The notes: generated by a model not told the origin, from the letters alone. Shown: positions 44,623 through 55,076, counted from the stretch's first letter. The stretch: DNA of 64,000 nucleotides from Desulfomicrobium sp. ZS1 (GCF_024204645.1 NZ_CP100351.1:2418001-2482000); one strand, 5' to 3'. Made by a program: numbers and translations.

Positions 44623-45316
44623 ATTTTTTCTTTTTGTTAAAATTAAGATATTGTAAAAATATGCCGCAAAATACAGATCCTTGGAAACCAAAATTCACAT
44701 GACCCAGGCCAAGAAAAAATCACAAAAAAAACATCACGTCGCAGTCCGAACTGTTTGTGCGAAATGACACGCACTGCCGCTCGTTTCAAGCTAAAAATCA
44801 CATTTTGAACAGCCGCTGAATCAAATTTCGACTCATGACAAAATTTCGTGGTGTCCCATGCGCCGCGCTTCAAACCCGAACACAGCCAGCAGTTTGGCTG
44901 GACGCATCATCCCGAGCACCGCCAAAACGGAGCCTGGCCTCTCACGTTGAAACAGCCTTGAATCCGAAGCGTGCGACACAAAATGTAAAAGTCAAAAAAA
45001 TCATTGAGATCTGCAAAATATCATTACAAATTCGAGCCAACAATGCAATCCATATAATCAGATTAACGCCCTCCCTTTATGGACTGCACGGACCGCATTT
45101 CAAACATGACTCAGCAAGCAACGCGCATACAAAACGCGCAAAAACCAAAATTGGCAGCGTTTTACAACTGAACAAGAATTGCAAGTGAATGTCTCGCGCA
45201 GTACACGAAGACGGCCCCGCAATAAATCGAACGCCACATGCCCGTCAGGGGCCTCCTCTGGCTGATTGGTTTGCAAGCGCACAATTTCAAGACCCGGCTG
45301 CAAAGGAAAACCGTTT
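44623..45316. other. AT-rich gene-poor region, 694 bases
   Basis: Between the PilZ gene and the photolyase the sequence is richer in A and T than the window average. It holds no open frame with a ribosome site, strong hairpin or repeat that I could find. It must contain the promoter of the PilZ gene and of the photolyase, whose ribosome site AAAGGAAAA starts at 45302. Confidence 0.5.
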
Positions 45317-46675
45317 ATGAACCCACGTCGCGTGAACATGTTGCGAAACACCCCGTTAGGCCAGGGTCCGGTGCTGTATTGGATGCACCGGGATTTTCGG
45401 GCCGCCGACAACTGGGGGTTGACCTATGCCCGATTGCAGGCGCTCAAAAACAAGCAGCCTGTGGCGGTGATCTTTTGTCTGGCTCCGGACTTTGCGGAGG
45501 CCACTGCGGTTCATTTCAATTTTCTGCTCGATGGACTGACAAAAACGGCTCAAGCGCTCAGGCAGCAGAACATTCCCTTTTTCGCCCTGTCCGGCATTCC
45601 TGGCCTTGAAGTCGCGAAATTCGCCCGCACGCACAAGGCCAGTCTTGTCGTCACCGATTTCGACCCGCTGCGCGTCAAGATGCACTGGCACAAGGACCTG
45701 CTTTCGGCCTGCAAACAAGCCGTGCATGAAGTCGATTCGCGCAACATCGTGCCCGCGCGGGTGGTCTCGGATCGGCGCGAGTTCATGGCGCGGACCCTTC
45801 GCCCCAAAATCAAGCGCCTGCTGGTCGAATTTCTGGATGAATTCCCCGTTCTGCCCATGCATCCGCATCCATGGCCGACAACGGTCTCGGCGCCTGACTT
45901 TACCGCCCTGCGGCACAAAATCCGCGATGACGGCAGACGCCAGGCGCTGTGTGTCGAACCCGGCGAACAACCTGCCCGCGACCTGCTCCGTCATTTCCTG
46001 CAAAACAAACTGCCCGTCTACGCGAACCGCAACGATCCCAACCAGGATGTCTGTTCGAATCTTTCCGCCCACCTGCATTTCGGCATGCTCTCCGCCCAAC
46101 GCGCGGCGCTTGAAACACAGTCATGCGGGCTGGCCGGAGAAAATGTCGACTCCTTCCTGGACGAGCTCATTGTCCGCCGTGAACTCTCAGACAATTTCTG
46201 CCTCCACACCCCAGGCTACGACACCGAAGAGGGCTTCCCCGCCTGGGCCAAGGAGAGCCTGCACAAACACCGGAACGATCCCCGCCCCGTCATCTACTCT
46301 CCGGAGGAATTGGAAGCGGCCAGGACCCACGACCCGCTCTGGAACGCGGCCCAGACCCAGATGCTTCGCAGCGGCAGGATGCACGGCTATCTGCGCATGT
46401 ACTGGGCCAAAAAAATCCTGGAGTGGTCTTTGTCCGCAGCCGACGCGCTGCGCGCGGCCATCCGCCTCAACGACCGCTACAGCCTCGATGGCCGGGACAG
46501 CAACGGATACACAGGCATTGCCTGGTCCATCGGCGGGGTGCATGACCGTGGCTGGACCGAACGGCCGATTTTCGGCAAGATCAGGTTCATGAATCTTGCG
46601 GGGGCGCGTCGAAAATTCGACGTGGACCGTTTCGTAAGGTCCTGGATTGCGCCCCAGGATGATGCCTCAATCTGA
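45317..46675 (+). CDS. phr: Class II (eukaryote-type) deoxyribodipyrimidine photolyase
   Basis: A 452-residue flavoprotein starting at the ATG after AAAGGAAAA. The N-terminal domain (VLYWMHRDFRAADNWGLTYA) is followed by the class II core: LHFGMLSAQRAAL, SFLDELIVRRELSDNFC, WAKESLHKHRNDPRPVIYS, RMYWAKKILEW and the end signature LNDRYSLDGRDSNGYTGIAWSIGGVHDRGWTERPIFGKIRFMN. It repairs cyclobutane pyrimidine dimers with blue light through FADH-. The length and motifs fit a complete enzyme. It is probably a single-gene unit; the tamA gene begins 16 bases past its stop, so read-through is possible. Confidence 0.95.
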   Translation: MNPRRVNMLRNTPLGQGPVLYWMHRDFRAADNWGLTYARLQALKNKQPVAVIFCLAPDFAEATAVHFNFLLDGLTKTAQALRQQNIPFFALSGIPGLEVAKFARTHKASLVVTDFDPLRVKMHWHKDLLSACKQAVHEVDSRNIVPARVVSDRREFMARTLRPKIKRLLVEFLDEFPVLPMHPHPWPTTVSAPDFTALRHKIRDDGRRQALCVEPGEQPARDLLRHFLQNKLPVYANRNDPNQDVCSNLSAHLHFGMLSAQRAALETQSCGLAGENVDSFLDELIVRRELSDNFCLHTPGYDTEEGFPAWAKESLHKHRNDPRPVIYSPEELEAARTHDPLWNAAQTQMLRSGRMHGYLRMYWAKKILEWSLSAADALRAAIRLNDRYSLDGRDSNGYTGIAWSIGGVHDRGWTERPIFGKIRFMNLAGARRKFDVDRFVRSWIAPQDDASI

Positions 46676-46691
46676 TCCCCAGGAATCGTAC

Positions 46692-48458
46692 ATGTCCGCT
46701 TTGCAGGGCCGTCTCCTTCTTTTTGTGTGCCTGATCCTGGCTTTGTTTCCGGCGCCAGGCCTCTGCGCATCCGCCGAATACACGGTCGGCATTCCGGCCC
46801 TTCCGGACGGCCTTACCCCCCTGCTTTCCTCCGTCTCCGATTGCGTGAACCTGCAGGAAAATCCTCCCGCGACTCCCGGCCTGCTGCGCAAGCGAGTGGC
46901 CAACGACATTGAATCCTTCAAAAGCGCGCTCCAGGCCAGAGGATATTTCAAGGCCGAAGTCACGGGAGAAGTGGACACCAACACGGCCCCGCTGGCCGTC
47001 CGGTTCCTGATCGAACCGGGACCGCGTTTTGTTTTTGAAAAGCCCCGGCTTGTGCTTCAACCCGAGGACTCTGCCCGCAAGCATCTGCGTGACTCCTTAA
47101 GCAGGATCAAAGCGGGCGAGAAATACTCGTCCAGCACGATTCTGGACGTTGAAACGGCTCTGCTGGAACGCTTGAAGGAACACGGATACCCCTCGCCCGT
47201 GGCCCGCGAAAAAAAAGTGATCGCGGATCATGCCACGGACACGGTCAGCGTCAGCTTCACCATCGACACCGGGCCCGCCGCGAAATTCGGCCCCACTCAA
47301 ATCCTGGGGCTTGAAAATGTCTCGGACAAGGTCGTCACCGACGAATTGGCCTGGGAGGAAGGGAGCCCGTATGACCGGCGCAAAGTGGACACGACCCGCG
47401 AGCAACTCATCCGCACCGGCCTTTTCCGTTCGGTGCGCATCAGCGCGGACCACTCCGGGGGCTTGGGGATCGTAGACATGGGCATCACTCTGCTTGAAGC
47501 CCCGCAGCGCAGCGTGCGTGCGGGTCTGTGGTATTATTCCGATCTGGGGCTGGGTACCAACGTGGGCTGGACGCACCGCAACATTTTTGGCGCAGGCCAG
47601 GAATTGCGCCTCGATGCTGAACTGGCCGAAAACCTGCAGCGGGCCAAATCCGATCTGATCCTGCCACGCATGTGGCATCCCCGCCAAACCCTCGGGCTAT
47701 CGGCCCAGTATGAGCACGAAATCACCGACAGTTACGATTCCACCAACCTTTCCCTCTCGGCCCTCATGCGCAGGCCTGTTTCGGAGCTGCAGGTGGGCTA
47801 CGGGCTGGCCTACCGGCTGGCCGAGGTGGAGAATGATGAATTGCGGCGCTTCAACCTTTTCTCCGTTCCTCTCATCGCCGAATTCTCCAATGCCAACAAC
47901 TTGCTGGACCCCACCAGCGGCATCACTCTGGCCGCCCGCATGGAGCCCTTCACCGACATTCAAGACAGTGAAACATCCTTTGTACTGTGGAACCTTTCAG
48001 GCAGGCACTACCTGCCTCTAAGCAAAAACAAGTCCATCGTCCTGGCCACGCGTGGACGCTACAGCCTGTTGGCCGGGGCCAACCGGGACAGCATCCCTGA
48101 AGACATGCTCCTGTATGCCGGCGGTGGGGGCTCGATACGCGGTTACGCCCATCAATACGCGGGCGAGCTCGACGAGGACGACGATCCCCTGGGCGGCGTG
48201 AGCGCCGTAGATTTTTCGGCGGAATTGCGTTTCCGCATCAACCGTGAATACGGAGTAGTCCTTTTCGGAGACGGGGGCGGCGCCTTTTCCGGCAGAAACC
48301 CTTCGGAAAAGGAGGACTATTTTTGGGGAGCCGGTGCCGGACTGCGCTACTTCACGCCCATCGGACCGATCAGGGCGGATGTGGCCGTGCCCCTTGATCG
48401 CAGGGACGGCGTGGACGATCCATTCCAAATTTACATCAGCCTGGGGCAGGCTTTCTGA
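46692..48458 (+). CDS. tamA: TamA: Omp85-family outer-membrane translocation protein
   Basis: A 588-residue protein. Signal peptide ALQGRLLLFVCLILALFPAPGLCA is followed by POTRA domains (about 30-240; LRKRVANDIESFKSALQARGYFKAEVTGEVD and FGPTQILGLENVSDKVVTDEL), then a 16-stranded barrel with the Omp85 motif GGGGSIRGYAHQYAGE and FFGDGGGAFSG-like strands, ending in YISLGQAF with terminal Phe. TamA works with TamB in outer-membrane protein or phospholipid transport to the outer membrane. The next gene, tamB, starts on the last base of the stop codon, so the pair is coupled. Confidence 0.92.
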   Translation: MSALQGRLLLFVCLILALFPAPGLCASAEYTVGIPALPDGLTPLLSSVSDCVNLQENPPATPGLLRKRVANDIESFKSALQARGYFKAEVTGEVDTNTAPLAVRFLIEPGPRFVFEKPRLVLQPEDSARKHLRDSLSRIKAGEKYSSSTILDVETALLERLKEHGYPSPVAREKKVIADHATDTVSVSFTIDTGPAAKFGPTQILGLENVSDKVVTDELAWEEGSPYDRRKVDTTREQLIRTGLFRSVRISADHSGGLGIVDMGITLLEAPQRSVRAGLWYYSDLGLGTNVGWTHRNIFGAGQELRLDAELAENLQRAKSDLILPRMWHPRQTLGLSAQYEHEITDSYDSTNLSLSALMRRPVSELQVGYGLAYRLAEVENDELRRFNLFSVPLIAEFSNANNLLDPTSGITLAARMEPFTDIQDSETSFVLWNLSGRHYLPLSKNKSIVLATRGRYSLLAGANRDSIPEDMLLYAGGGGSIRGYAHQYAGELDEDDDPLGGVSAVDFSAELRFRINREYGVVLFGDGGGAFSGRNPSEKEDYFWGAGAGLRYFTPIGPIRADVAVPLDRRDGVDDPFQIYISLGQAF

Positions 48459-51400
48459 TGCATCCCGTCATATCCAAACGCTTACGAAAATCCGGCTTGA
48501 TTCTCCTGGGCTGCGTGGTCCTCAGCGCCACATGCGCGGGCCTCATCCTGGGCACGGACAAAGGGCGGCAAGGGCTGCTGGACACCATCACCCGCCTCAC
48601 CCAGACGCAGGCCTTTCACCTGGAAATGGAGGGCCTGCGGCTTGGCGAAACCTGGACCCTGGACCGCCTGACCGTCAGCGATGCAGGCGGCCCCTGGCTC
48701 AACGCTGAAAAACTGAGCGGGCGCCCGCTCCTGACCGAGCTGTTGCGGGGCAAAATCTCCCTGCGGCACGTGGGTATCGACCGCCTTGAAATACAGCGTC
48801 TGCCCGAGTCCGAGGAAACTTCCGAGACCTCGGAATTCTCGGGGCCACCTTCTTTAAGCATCGCCGGCATGGATATCGATTCTATTCGCCTCGCTCCGGA
48901 GGTCGCGGGGCGCGAAGCCCTGCTCTCCCTGCATGGCGCGCTGGCCCTTGACGCAAATGAGCCTCACGCCCGTTTGCGCGTGGCCCGGCTGGACAGAACA
49001 GAGGACCTGGCGGAGCTTGATGCCCGCCTCGATCTTCGCAAACACACCCTTGATCTGCATCTGGACGTGCACGAAGAACCGCAGGGGCTCCTGCACTCCG
49101 CCCTAGGCATGAACGGCACACAGGGCATTTCGCTGCAGGCCACAGGCAGCGGTCCCATGCGCGAATGGAACCTGGGCTTTAAGTCCGTGATTTCCGATGT
49201 CGCGCAACTGGCCGGCAACGCGACCATTTCCCTGGACCCAGCGCCAAACGTCGAGCTGCGGGCGCTGGTCACGCCCGGTCCGGCCTGGAACCTTTACACG
49301 GGCCTGCCGCAGGAAAAAACGACTCTCAAGGCTCAAGGGAGTTGGCTTGATCCCATCCTGCGCATTACCCGCCTTGAGCTGCAAAGCCCGACCGGCAACC
49401 TTGACGGCAACGCCACCTGGAATTTTGAGAACCAGACCCTTGCATCCACGGCCAACGCGCACAACGTGAACGTGTCCTGGCTCATGCCCGAAAACATAAG
49501 GACGGGCCCCATCAACGCTTCCGCCTCCCTGCATGCGGACCCAGAGGGCATGCGCGCGCAGGGAACAATTCTGCTGCGCGAGCTGGAAATCTCCGGACAC
49601 GCCGTTCCCGCCGCTGAAGCACGCCTGTCCCTGGGCATTCCCGCAGACGCCGAGGGCTGGCAGGTTGTAACGCAGCTTGAGGCACAAACCCCGAGCCTGC
49701 CCGAAGGTCTGCGCGCCTGGACGATGAATGCCACCCTCGGCGACGACGGATCATCCTATTATGCCAAAGCGCTGCGCCTGGAATCAGACCGTTTGGGGCT
49801 ATCGGCCAACGGCACCCTCGACTCCCTCGTGAACATGCATGCACGGCTTGATCTGCGTAAGCCGCCTGCGGGATCCACGCAAAAACCCGTGTCGGCAATT
49901 CTGGACACAACGCTTGAAGGGCGGGTGAACCGTGCGACTGCAAGCATGAATGCCAGCCTCGAAGCCACGGCCGTCCGGATCGACGGCTTGCCCCCGGAGC
50001 TTGAACAGCTGCTGGGTCCAAACAGTCGCGTGCGGGCCAACTTCAGCCTATCTCCGCAGCTCTTCAGCGTGCACGAGGCGCAGCTGCAGGCGCGGACAAC
50101 GGCAAAAGCCAGCGGCGCGTACGACCTGGAGAAGAACACGTTTCAGGCCAGGCTCAGCGCCGCCTTCCCGGAAATCAGCAATGCGGCCGTGCGCATCGCG
50201 CAGGGGGCAACCCTGCGCGCCTCGGCCTCGGGCAGCCCGGACGCCTTTGGGCTGAACCTTTCCGCCGCAACCGGAAATATCGGCGTGCAGGAGCTGTCCC
50301 TTTCCTCTGCCAATGCGACAGCCACAGTGCTCGGCTTGCCTGCCCGGCCCAGCGCCACCGTGAGGGCGACGGCCGTGGCCGAACAGGAGCCCGTCAGCCT
50401 TGAGCTGAAAATCGAATCCGCCAAAAACCTGCTGCGTACCACGGAATCCGCCCTGCATCTCCCGGAAACATTCCTGCGTTTCAACGGCGACATTCATCCG
50501 GACCCGCTTTTTTTTATCGGCGATGCGGATTTTCAAAGCACTGATTTGCGCTCTCTTGGCCGCATCCTGAAAAAGGAAATCGGAGGCGAACTTTCCGTGC
50601 AGGCCCGCCTCGATGCACCCAAAGGGAAACAAAAAGTCACCCTACAGGGGCAGGGAAAATCCCTGTCCGCCATCAAAGCCCGCATCGCCGGAGCCTCCTT
50701 GAGCGGCACGCTGGGCGATCCCGGACTGCCGGACGAAACGGATATCGAGCTGAAGCTGACGTCGGCGAGCCTGAACGACATCAAGGCCGACACGATAAGC
50801 GCGAGACTGCGCGCAGTGGAGTCAGGCTACGGATTCGACATCGGCATCGTCCACGCTTCTTCCCGCACCGACCTCGCGGCCAAAGGAGTACTGTCTTCGG
50901 ACCTAAGCGGCCTTGCCCTTGAACATCTTCGCGGAACCCTGCTGCGCCAAGAACTCAAGCTTGAATCCCCCTTCAGCATGACCGTCTCGCCCTCCGGAAC
51001 AAGCTGGCGGGAAACCAGCTTGAGTTTTGGCCCGGCGCGGCTGCGCTCTCAGGGCAGCATTTCGGGCGAAATCACGAATATCACCGCCGACCTGACCGGC
51101 TTCGACCCTGCGCTGTTGCAGCCTTTTTTCCCTGAGCTACCGAGCGCCAGCGTTGACGCCCGGCTTGGCGTCAAAGGCGCGCCCTCGGAACCGGACGCGC
51201 AGCTCTGGGTGCAGGCCAGGGATATCAGCCTGAAATCTTCCGGCCTTGAGAGTCTGCAGGGCCTCGACGCCACGGCCAACGTGCGCCTGCTTCACAATGT
51301 ACTGGAAGCGCAGGCCTCCCTGGCCTCACAAGACGCCATCGAAATAAACGCGCGCCTTTCAAGCCCCATGCAGATCGACCTCTTTGCGCCAGCGCTGCCT

Positions 51401-52675
51401 CTGGAATCGCCCCTTTCCGGGCAACTCACGGGGCACACCAAGCTCATGCTGCTGCCGCACCTTCTGCGCCTTGATGATCAGACCCTGGAAGGAGATTGCG
51501 CTCTCGATTTTCGCATCGGTGGCACATGGACCGATCCGAAGCTCTCGGGCACGGCTCAGGTGCGCGATGCGCGCTATGAGAACTACCGCAGCGGGACCAT
51601 TATCCAGGACCTGGACATGGACTCCACGGCCGACGGGTCCGTCCTGACGGCAACCCTGTCCGCTACGGACGGCGCAACGGGCACGGCCGAGGCCACAGGC
51701 CAAGTGGACCTTTTGACACTCAGGCACATTGTCGATGTGCTTTTCAGCAATTTTCAACTGCTGCGCCAGGACCTGATACAAAGCACGGCAAAGGGCGGCC
51801 TGCGCCTGCAGGGAAACCCGGACGGGACTGAGCTGCGCGGAAACATCACCCTCGACCCGACCACAGTCCGTCTTCCGGCGAAAACCCAGGCCGATCTGGC
51901 GCATATTGAAGTCCAGGAAATCAATGTTGAAAATCCTTCGCCGCGCGCTGCAGGCAAAACCGGGAATTTCCTGCTCGGCTTTGATCTACGTGTGGCGATC
52001 CCGGCCCGTCTGAGCGTGAAAGGCCGGGGCCTGGACTCGGAATGGTCCGGAAACCTGCATATCGGCGGCAACCAGCTCCAGCCCGTGATCACTGGCGAAA
52101 TGAACCTGTTGCGCGGCACGTTCGATTTTCTCGACCGCACCTTCACCTTGAATAAAGGCTCCCTGGCCCTGGGCGGCGAGACCCCGCCCAACCCCTTCCT
52201 GGAAGTGCTCGGCGAAACCCGAATCCTGGAAAATCTCGTCCAGGTACGCATCAGCGGTCCCGCCAGGGATTTTCGGGTGAACCTGTCTTCGGTTCCAAGC
52301 CTGCCCCAGGACGAACTGCTGGCCCTGATCCTTTTCGGCCGCTCGCTACGACAGATATCCCCGCTGCAAGCGGTGCGCCTTGCCCAGGCGGCCGCGGAAA
52401 TAACCGGTTTCGGGGCAAGTCCGGATTTTCTGGACTCCATCAAATCAAGCCTGGGGCTCCAGGAAGTGGACGTGACCAAAGACGAGGAGGACAACACCGC
52501 CGTCGGCGTCGGCGGCTACTTCGGGGGCAAATATTACATTCGCACCCAAAGCAGCGTTTCGGGGCAGGATCGGACCAAGGTCGAAGTGCAGCTCACTCCG
52601 AAAATCAGCGTGGAGACCGAAGTGGGATCAGATTCCCGGCAGGGCGGAGGGGTGATGTGGAAACACGATTATTGA
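48458..52675 (+). CDS. tamB: TamB: AsmA-like translocation and assembly protein
   Basis: A 1405-residue protein. One N-terminal membrane helix (GLILLGCVVLSATCAGLILG) anchors it in the inner membrane, and a long stretch of repeated beta strands spans the periplasm. The C-terminal DUF490/TamB domain contains RLSVKGRGLDSEWSGNLHIGG, GEMNLLRGTFDFLDRTFTLNKGSLALGG and QDELLALILFGRSLRQISPLQAV. TamB proteins bridge inner and outer membranes and are thought to carry phospholipids or help outer-membrane protein insertion. The length is close to the E. coli protein (1259), with the extra in the repeats. It overlaps tamA by one base (TGATG). Confidence 0.93.
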   Translation: MHPVISKRLRKSGLILLGCVVLSATCAGLILGTDKGRQGLLDTITRLTQTQAFHLEMEGLRLGETWTLDRLTVSDAGGPWLNAEKLSGRPLLTELLRGKISLRHVGIDRLEIQRLPESEETSETSEFSGPPSLSIAGMDIDSIRLAPEVAGREALLSLHGALALDANEPHARLRVARLDRTEDLAELDARLDLRKHTLDLHLDVHEEPQGLLHSALGMNGTQGISLQATGSGPMREWNLGFKSVISDVAQLAGNATISLDPAPNVELRALVTPGPAWNLYTGLPQEKTTLKAQGSWLDPILRITRLELQSPTGNLDGNATWNFENQTLASTANAHNVNVSWLMPENIRTGPINASASLHADPEGMRAQGTILLRELEISGHAVPAAEARLSLGIPADAEGWQVVTQLEAQTPSLPEGLRAWTMNATLGDDGSSYYAKALRLESDRLGLSANGTLDSLVNMHARLDLRKPPAGSTQKPVSAILDTTLEGRVNRATASMNASLEATAVRIDGLPPELEQLLGPNSRVRANFSLSPQLFSVHEAQLQARTTAKASGAYDLEKNTFQARLSAAFPEISNAAVRIAQGATLRASASGSPDAFGLNLSAATGNIGVQELSLSSANATATVLGLPARPSATVRATAVAEQEPVSLELKIESAKNLLRTTESALHLPETFLRFNGDIHPDPLFFIGDADFQSTDLRSLGRILKKEIGGELSVQARLDAPKGKQKVTLQGQGKSLSAIKARIAGASLSGTLGDPGLPDETDIELKLTSASLNDIKADTISARLRAVESGYGFDIGIVHASSRTDLAAKGVLSSDLSGLALEHLRGTLLRQELKLESPFSMTVSPSGTSWRETSLSFGPARLRSQGSISGEITNITADLTGFDPALLQPFFPELPSASVDARLGVKGAPSEPDAQLWVQARDISLKSSGLESLQGLDATANVRLLHNVLEAQASLASQDAIEINARLSSPMQIDLFAPALPLESPLSGQLTGHTKLMLLPHLLRLDDQTLEGDCALDFRIGGTWTDPKLSGTAQVRDARYENYRSGTIIQDLDMDSTADGSVLTATLSATDGATGTAEATGQVDLLTLRHIVDVLFSNFQLLRQDLIQSTAKGGLRLQGNPDGTELRGNITLDPTTVRLPAKTQADLAHIEVQEINVENPSPRAAGKTGNFLLGFDLRVAIPARLSVKGRGLDSEWSGNLHIGGNQLQPVITGEMNLLRGTFDFLDRTFTLNKGSLALGGETPPNPFLEVLGETRILENLVQVRISGPARDFRVNLSSVPSLPQDELLALILFGRSLRQISPLQAVRLAQAAAEITGFGASPDFLDSIKSSLGLQEVDVTKDEEDNTAVGVGGYFGGKYYIRTQSSVSGQDRTKVEVQLTPKISVETEVGSDSRQGGGVMWKHDY

Positions 52676-52713
52676 ATCCGGCGAAGGTCAAAGAAACCGG
52701 CGGCCGGGGCTGA

Positions 52714-52965
52714 CTAAAGCTCATCGTCGGGATCGGAAGTAGGGGGAGCGGCCTTGATGGTCAGGGTCAGCACATCATGCAAAACCTTGCCCCGCTCCTG
52801 AGCCAGCTGTTTCCATTTCTTCTTTTCCTTTTTCATGGCCTCGATGGTCAGCAGCAAGTCTTGAATGGTATGCGCGGGATACCCGTACTTGCCATGCTTG
52901 CCCTTGCGCAATTCTTCATCGTTACGCTCTTTCAATGCCCTGAGTTGGCTTGAGGAAAGTATCAT
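52714..52965 (-). CDS. Small charged helical protein downstream of the secretion ATPase
   Basis: An 83-residue protein with ILSSSQLRALKERNDEELRKG, KYGYPAHTIQDLLLTIEAMKKEKKKWKQLAQERG and an acidic tail ending in DPDDEL. It is mainly helical and contains no cysteine. Its ATG lies two bases past the ATPase stop, implying a shared transcript. I do not recognise the family. Confidence 0.72.
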   Translation of the reverse strand: MILSSSQLRALKERNDEELRKGKHGKYGYPAHTIQDLLLTIEAMKKEKKKWKQLAQERGKVLHDVLTLTIKAAPPTSDPDDEL

Positions 52966-52967
52966 GG

Positions 52968-55076
52968 CTAACCGCTCGCGGCCCGGACCTGGTCCATGTC
53001 GGTCAGGCCCATCATGACCTTCATCATGCCGTCCTGCTTGAGGCTCAGCATGCCTTCGGCTACGGCCTGGGCCCGGATCTCCTCCGTGGGCTTGCGGTGC
53101 TTGATCTGATTCTTGATGCCGGATGAATTGACCATGAGTTCATGCACGCCCACCCGGCCCTTGTAGCCACCCACGCACTGCCCGCAGCCGACCTTGCGGT
53201 ACAGGGTCGGCTTGCCCTGCAGAAATTCCTTGGCATGGACCTCCCAGCCCTGCCCGAACTCAAGGGCCATCTCCTCCAGTTCCTTGGCATCTGGAGTGTA
53301 GGCTTTCTTGCAGCTCGGGCACAGGGTCTTGACCAGCCGCTGGGCCAGAACGCAGAGCAGCGAATCCGCGAAGTTGAACGGATCCAGATCCATGTCCAGC
53401 AGGCGGGTCACTGTTTCGGGGGCGGAGTTGGTATGCAGGGTCGAAAAAACCAGATGGCCGGTCAGGGACGATTCAACACCGATGTGCGCTGTTTCCTTGT
53501 CGCGCATTTCACCGATCATGATCACGTCTGGATCGGCTCGCAGGAACGAGCGCAGAGCCGAAGCGAAAGTCAGCCCGATCTTGGGATTGACCTGTACCTG
53601 CCTGAGCCCCTCCTGGGTGATTTCCACCGGATCCTCGGCAGTCCAGATCTTGCGCTCGGGAGTGTTGATGTAACTCACCGCCGAATGCAGGGTCGTGGTC
53701 TTGCCCGAACCCGTGGGACCGACCACGAGAATCAGCCCATACGGCTTGTAGATGAGCTTCTCGAAGGCCGCCTTGTTCTGCGGCAGCAGGCCGAGCTTGT
53801 CCAGCGGCAGCGGCTTGCCCGAGGCCAGCACGCGCAGCACCACGTCCTCCATGCCCTCCAGCGTGGGGATGGTCGCCATGCGGTATTCCACGACCTTGTT
53901 GCGGTCGGGCAGCTTGATCTTGATCTTGCCGTCCTGGGGCAGGCGGCGCTCGGCGATGTCCAGGCTGGCCATGATCTTCAGGCGCGAGACGATGGGCCGC
54001 GCCAGGGGCAGGCGAACCTTGCGAAATTCATAGCAGGTTCCGTCCAGCCGGAAACGGAACATGCAGTAGCGGGACTGCGGGTTGGGCTCGATGTGGATAT
54101 CGGACACGTTCTTGCGCCAAGCCTCCACCAGAAGGGCGTTGACCATGCGCACAACCTCGCTGTCCTGGTCGCTCACTTCGGTCTCGGTCTCTTCTCCCGC
54201 CGTGACTATGTCGGCGGACTCGACATCCTCGTCAAAAGCCGCGGCCAAATCCTCGCCCGAGCTGAACTGCTTGTAGAAGTGCTCGATGTACTGCTCGATA
54301 TCCCCGGCCAGAGTGACCTTGGCCTCAACGTTGGACGTGCCGTATATGAAGCGGATCTCGTCCAGACGTCCCAGGTCAAAGGGATTGGTCATGAGCACGG
54401 TGATGGTGTTGCCTTCCTGGGAAAAGGGAAGCCAGCCATACCGTTTGAGAAAATCCGGATCAAGGCGACGCTTTTCAAAGAGTTCAAAGGGCGGCTCTTT
54501 GCTCGCAGAAAAGGGCACAAACTCGGTGCCGTAAAAACGGGACAGGCTCTCGCCCAGATCCTTCTTGGCGATCTTGTATTCCTTCAGCAGCAAGGCATCC
54601 GAATCCTTGCCTTCCATAGACATGACCGTCGAGAGCTGATCGGCGCTGATAAGGTTCTTTTCGAGAAGATGGGAATACCGACTGCTGCTCGATGTAACGG
54701 GGCGGGGGGTCAAAGCCTTGATGCGCTGCTCGATGCCCGGAAAATCGGGATCGAGAATGCGCACTTTTTCAAAAATGGACCGCGCTTCCTTGTGGTCGTC
54801 CTGATGCAGGTAAATGAGTCCGGCACGGAAATAAAGTTTGGCAGCGACCTTGGGGGGATAATCGTTTTCACCCAGGATCTTAAGAGTGACTTCGGCCTGC
54901 TCCTGGACCTTGCCGAGCTTGTTCAGACTGTCGAGCATGAGCCGAACCATGTCGTAGCTGCGCACGCCATGGGAATAGCCGCTCCGGCAAATGCTCAGGA
55001 CTCCGGCATAGTCATCCTTGGCAAACAGATTCCAGGCCTGGGAGAGAAGTTGCTCTTCACTCTGCGGATTATCCAT
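52968..55076 (-). CDS. GspE/PilB-type secretion ATPase
   Basis: A 702-residue protein. Residues 1-120 are TPR-like helices (LLSQAWNLFAKDDYAGVLSICRSGYSH, AAKLYFRAGLIYLHQDDHKEARSIFEKV). An MshEN-like domain (YGTEFVPFSASKEPPFELFEKRRLDPDF) and an acidic linker precede the ATPase: VSDIHIEPNPQSRY, VVGPTGSGKTTTLHSAV (Walker A), TAEDPVEITQEGLRQV, LRADPDVIMIGEMRD and a zinc tetracysteine (LCPSCKKAY, GCGQCVGGYKG). It powers a type IV pilus or type II secretion machine, but no other part of one is seen. It shares most of its ATPase sequence pattern with the 35140 gene; the N-terminal sensor differs (TPR instead of GAF). Confidence 0.92.
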   Translation of the reverse strand: MDNPQSEEQLLSQAWNLFAKDDYAGVLSICRSGYSHGVRSYDMVRLMLDSLNKLGKVQEQAEVTLKILGENDYPPKVAAKLYFRAGLIYLHQDDHKEARSIFEKVRILDPDFPGIEQRIKALTPRPVTSSSSRYSHLLEKNLISADQLSTVMSMEGKDSDALLLKEYKIAKKDLGESLSRFYGTEFVPFSASKEPPFELFEKRRLDPDFLKRYGWLPFSQEGNTITVLMTNPFDLGRLDEIRFIYGTSNVEAKVTLAGDIEQYIEHFYKQFSSGEDLAAAFDEDVESADIVTAGEETETEVSDQDSEVVRMVNALLVEAWRKNVSDIHIEPNPQSRYCMFRFRLDGTCYEFRKVRLPLARPIVSRLKIMASLDIAERRLPQDGKIKIKLPDRNKVVEYRMATIPTLEGMEDVVLRVLASGKPLPLDKLGLLPQNKAAFEKLIYKPYGLILVVGPTGSGKTTTLHSAVSYINTPERKIWTAEDPVEITQEGLRQVQVNPKIGLTFASALRSFLRADPDVIMIGEMRDKETAHIGVESSLTGHLVFSTLHTNSAPETVTRLLDMDLDPFNFADSLLCVLAQRLVKTLCPSCKKAYTPDAKELEEMALEFGQGWEVHAKEFLQGKPTLYRKVGCGQCVGGYKGRVGVHELMVNSSGIKNQIKHRKPTEEIRAQAVAEGMLSLKQDGMMKVMMGLTDMDQVRAASG

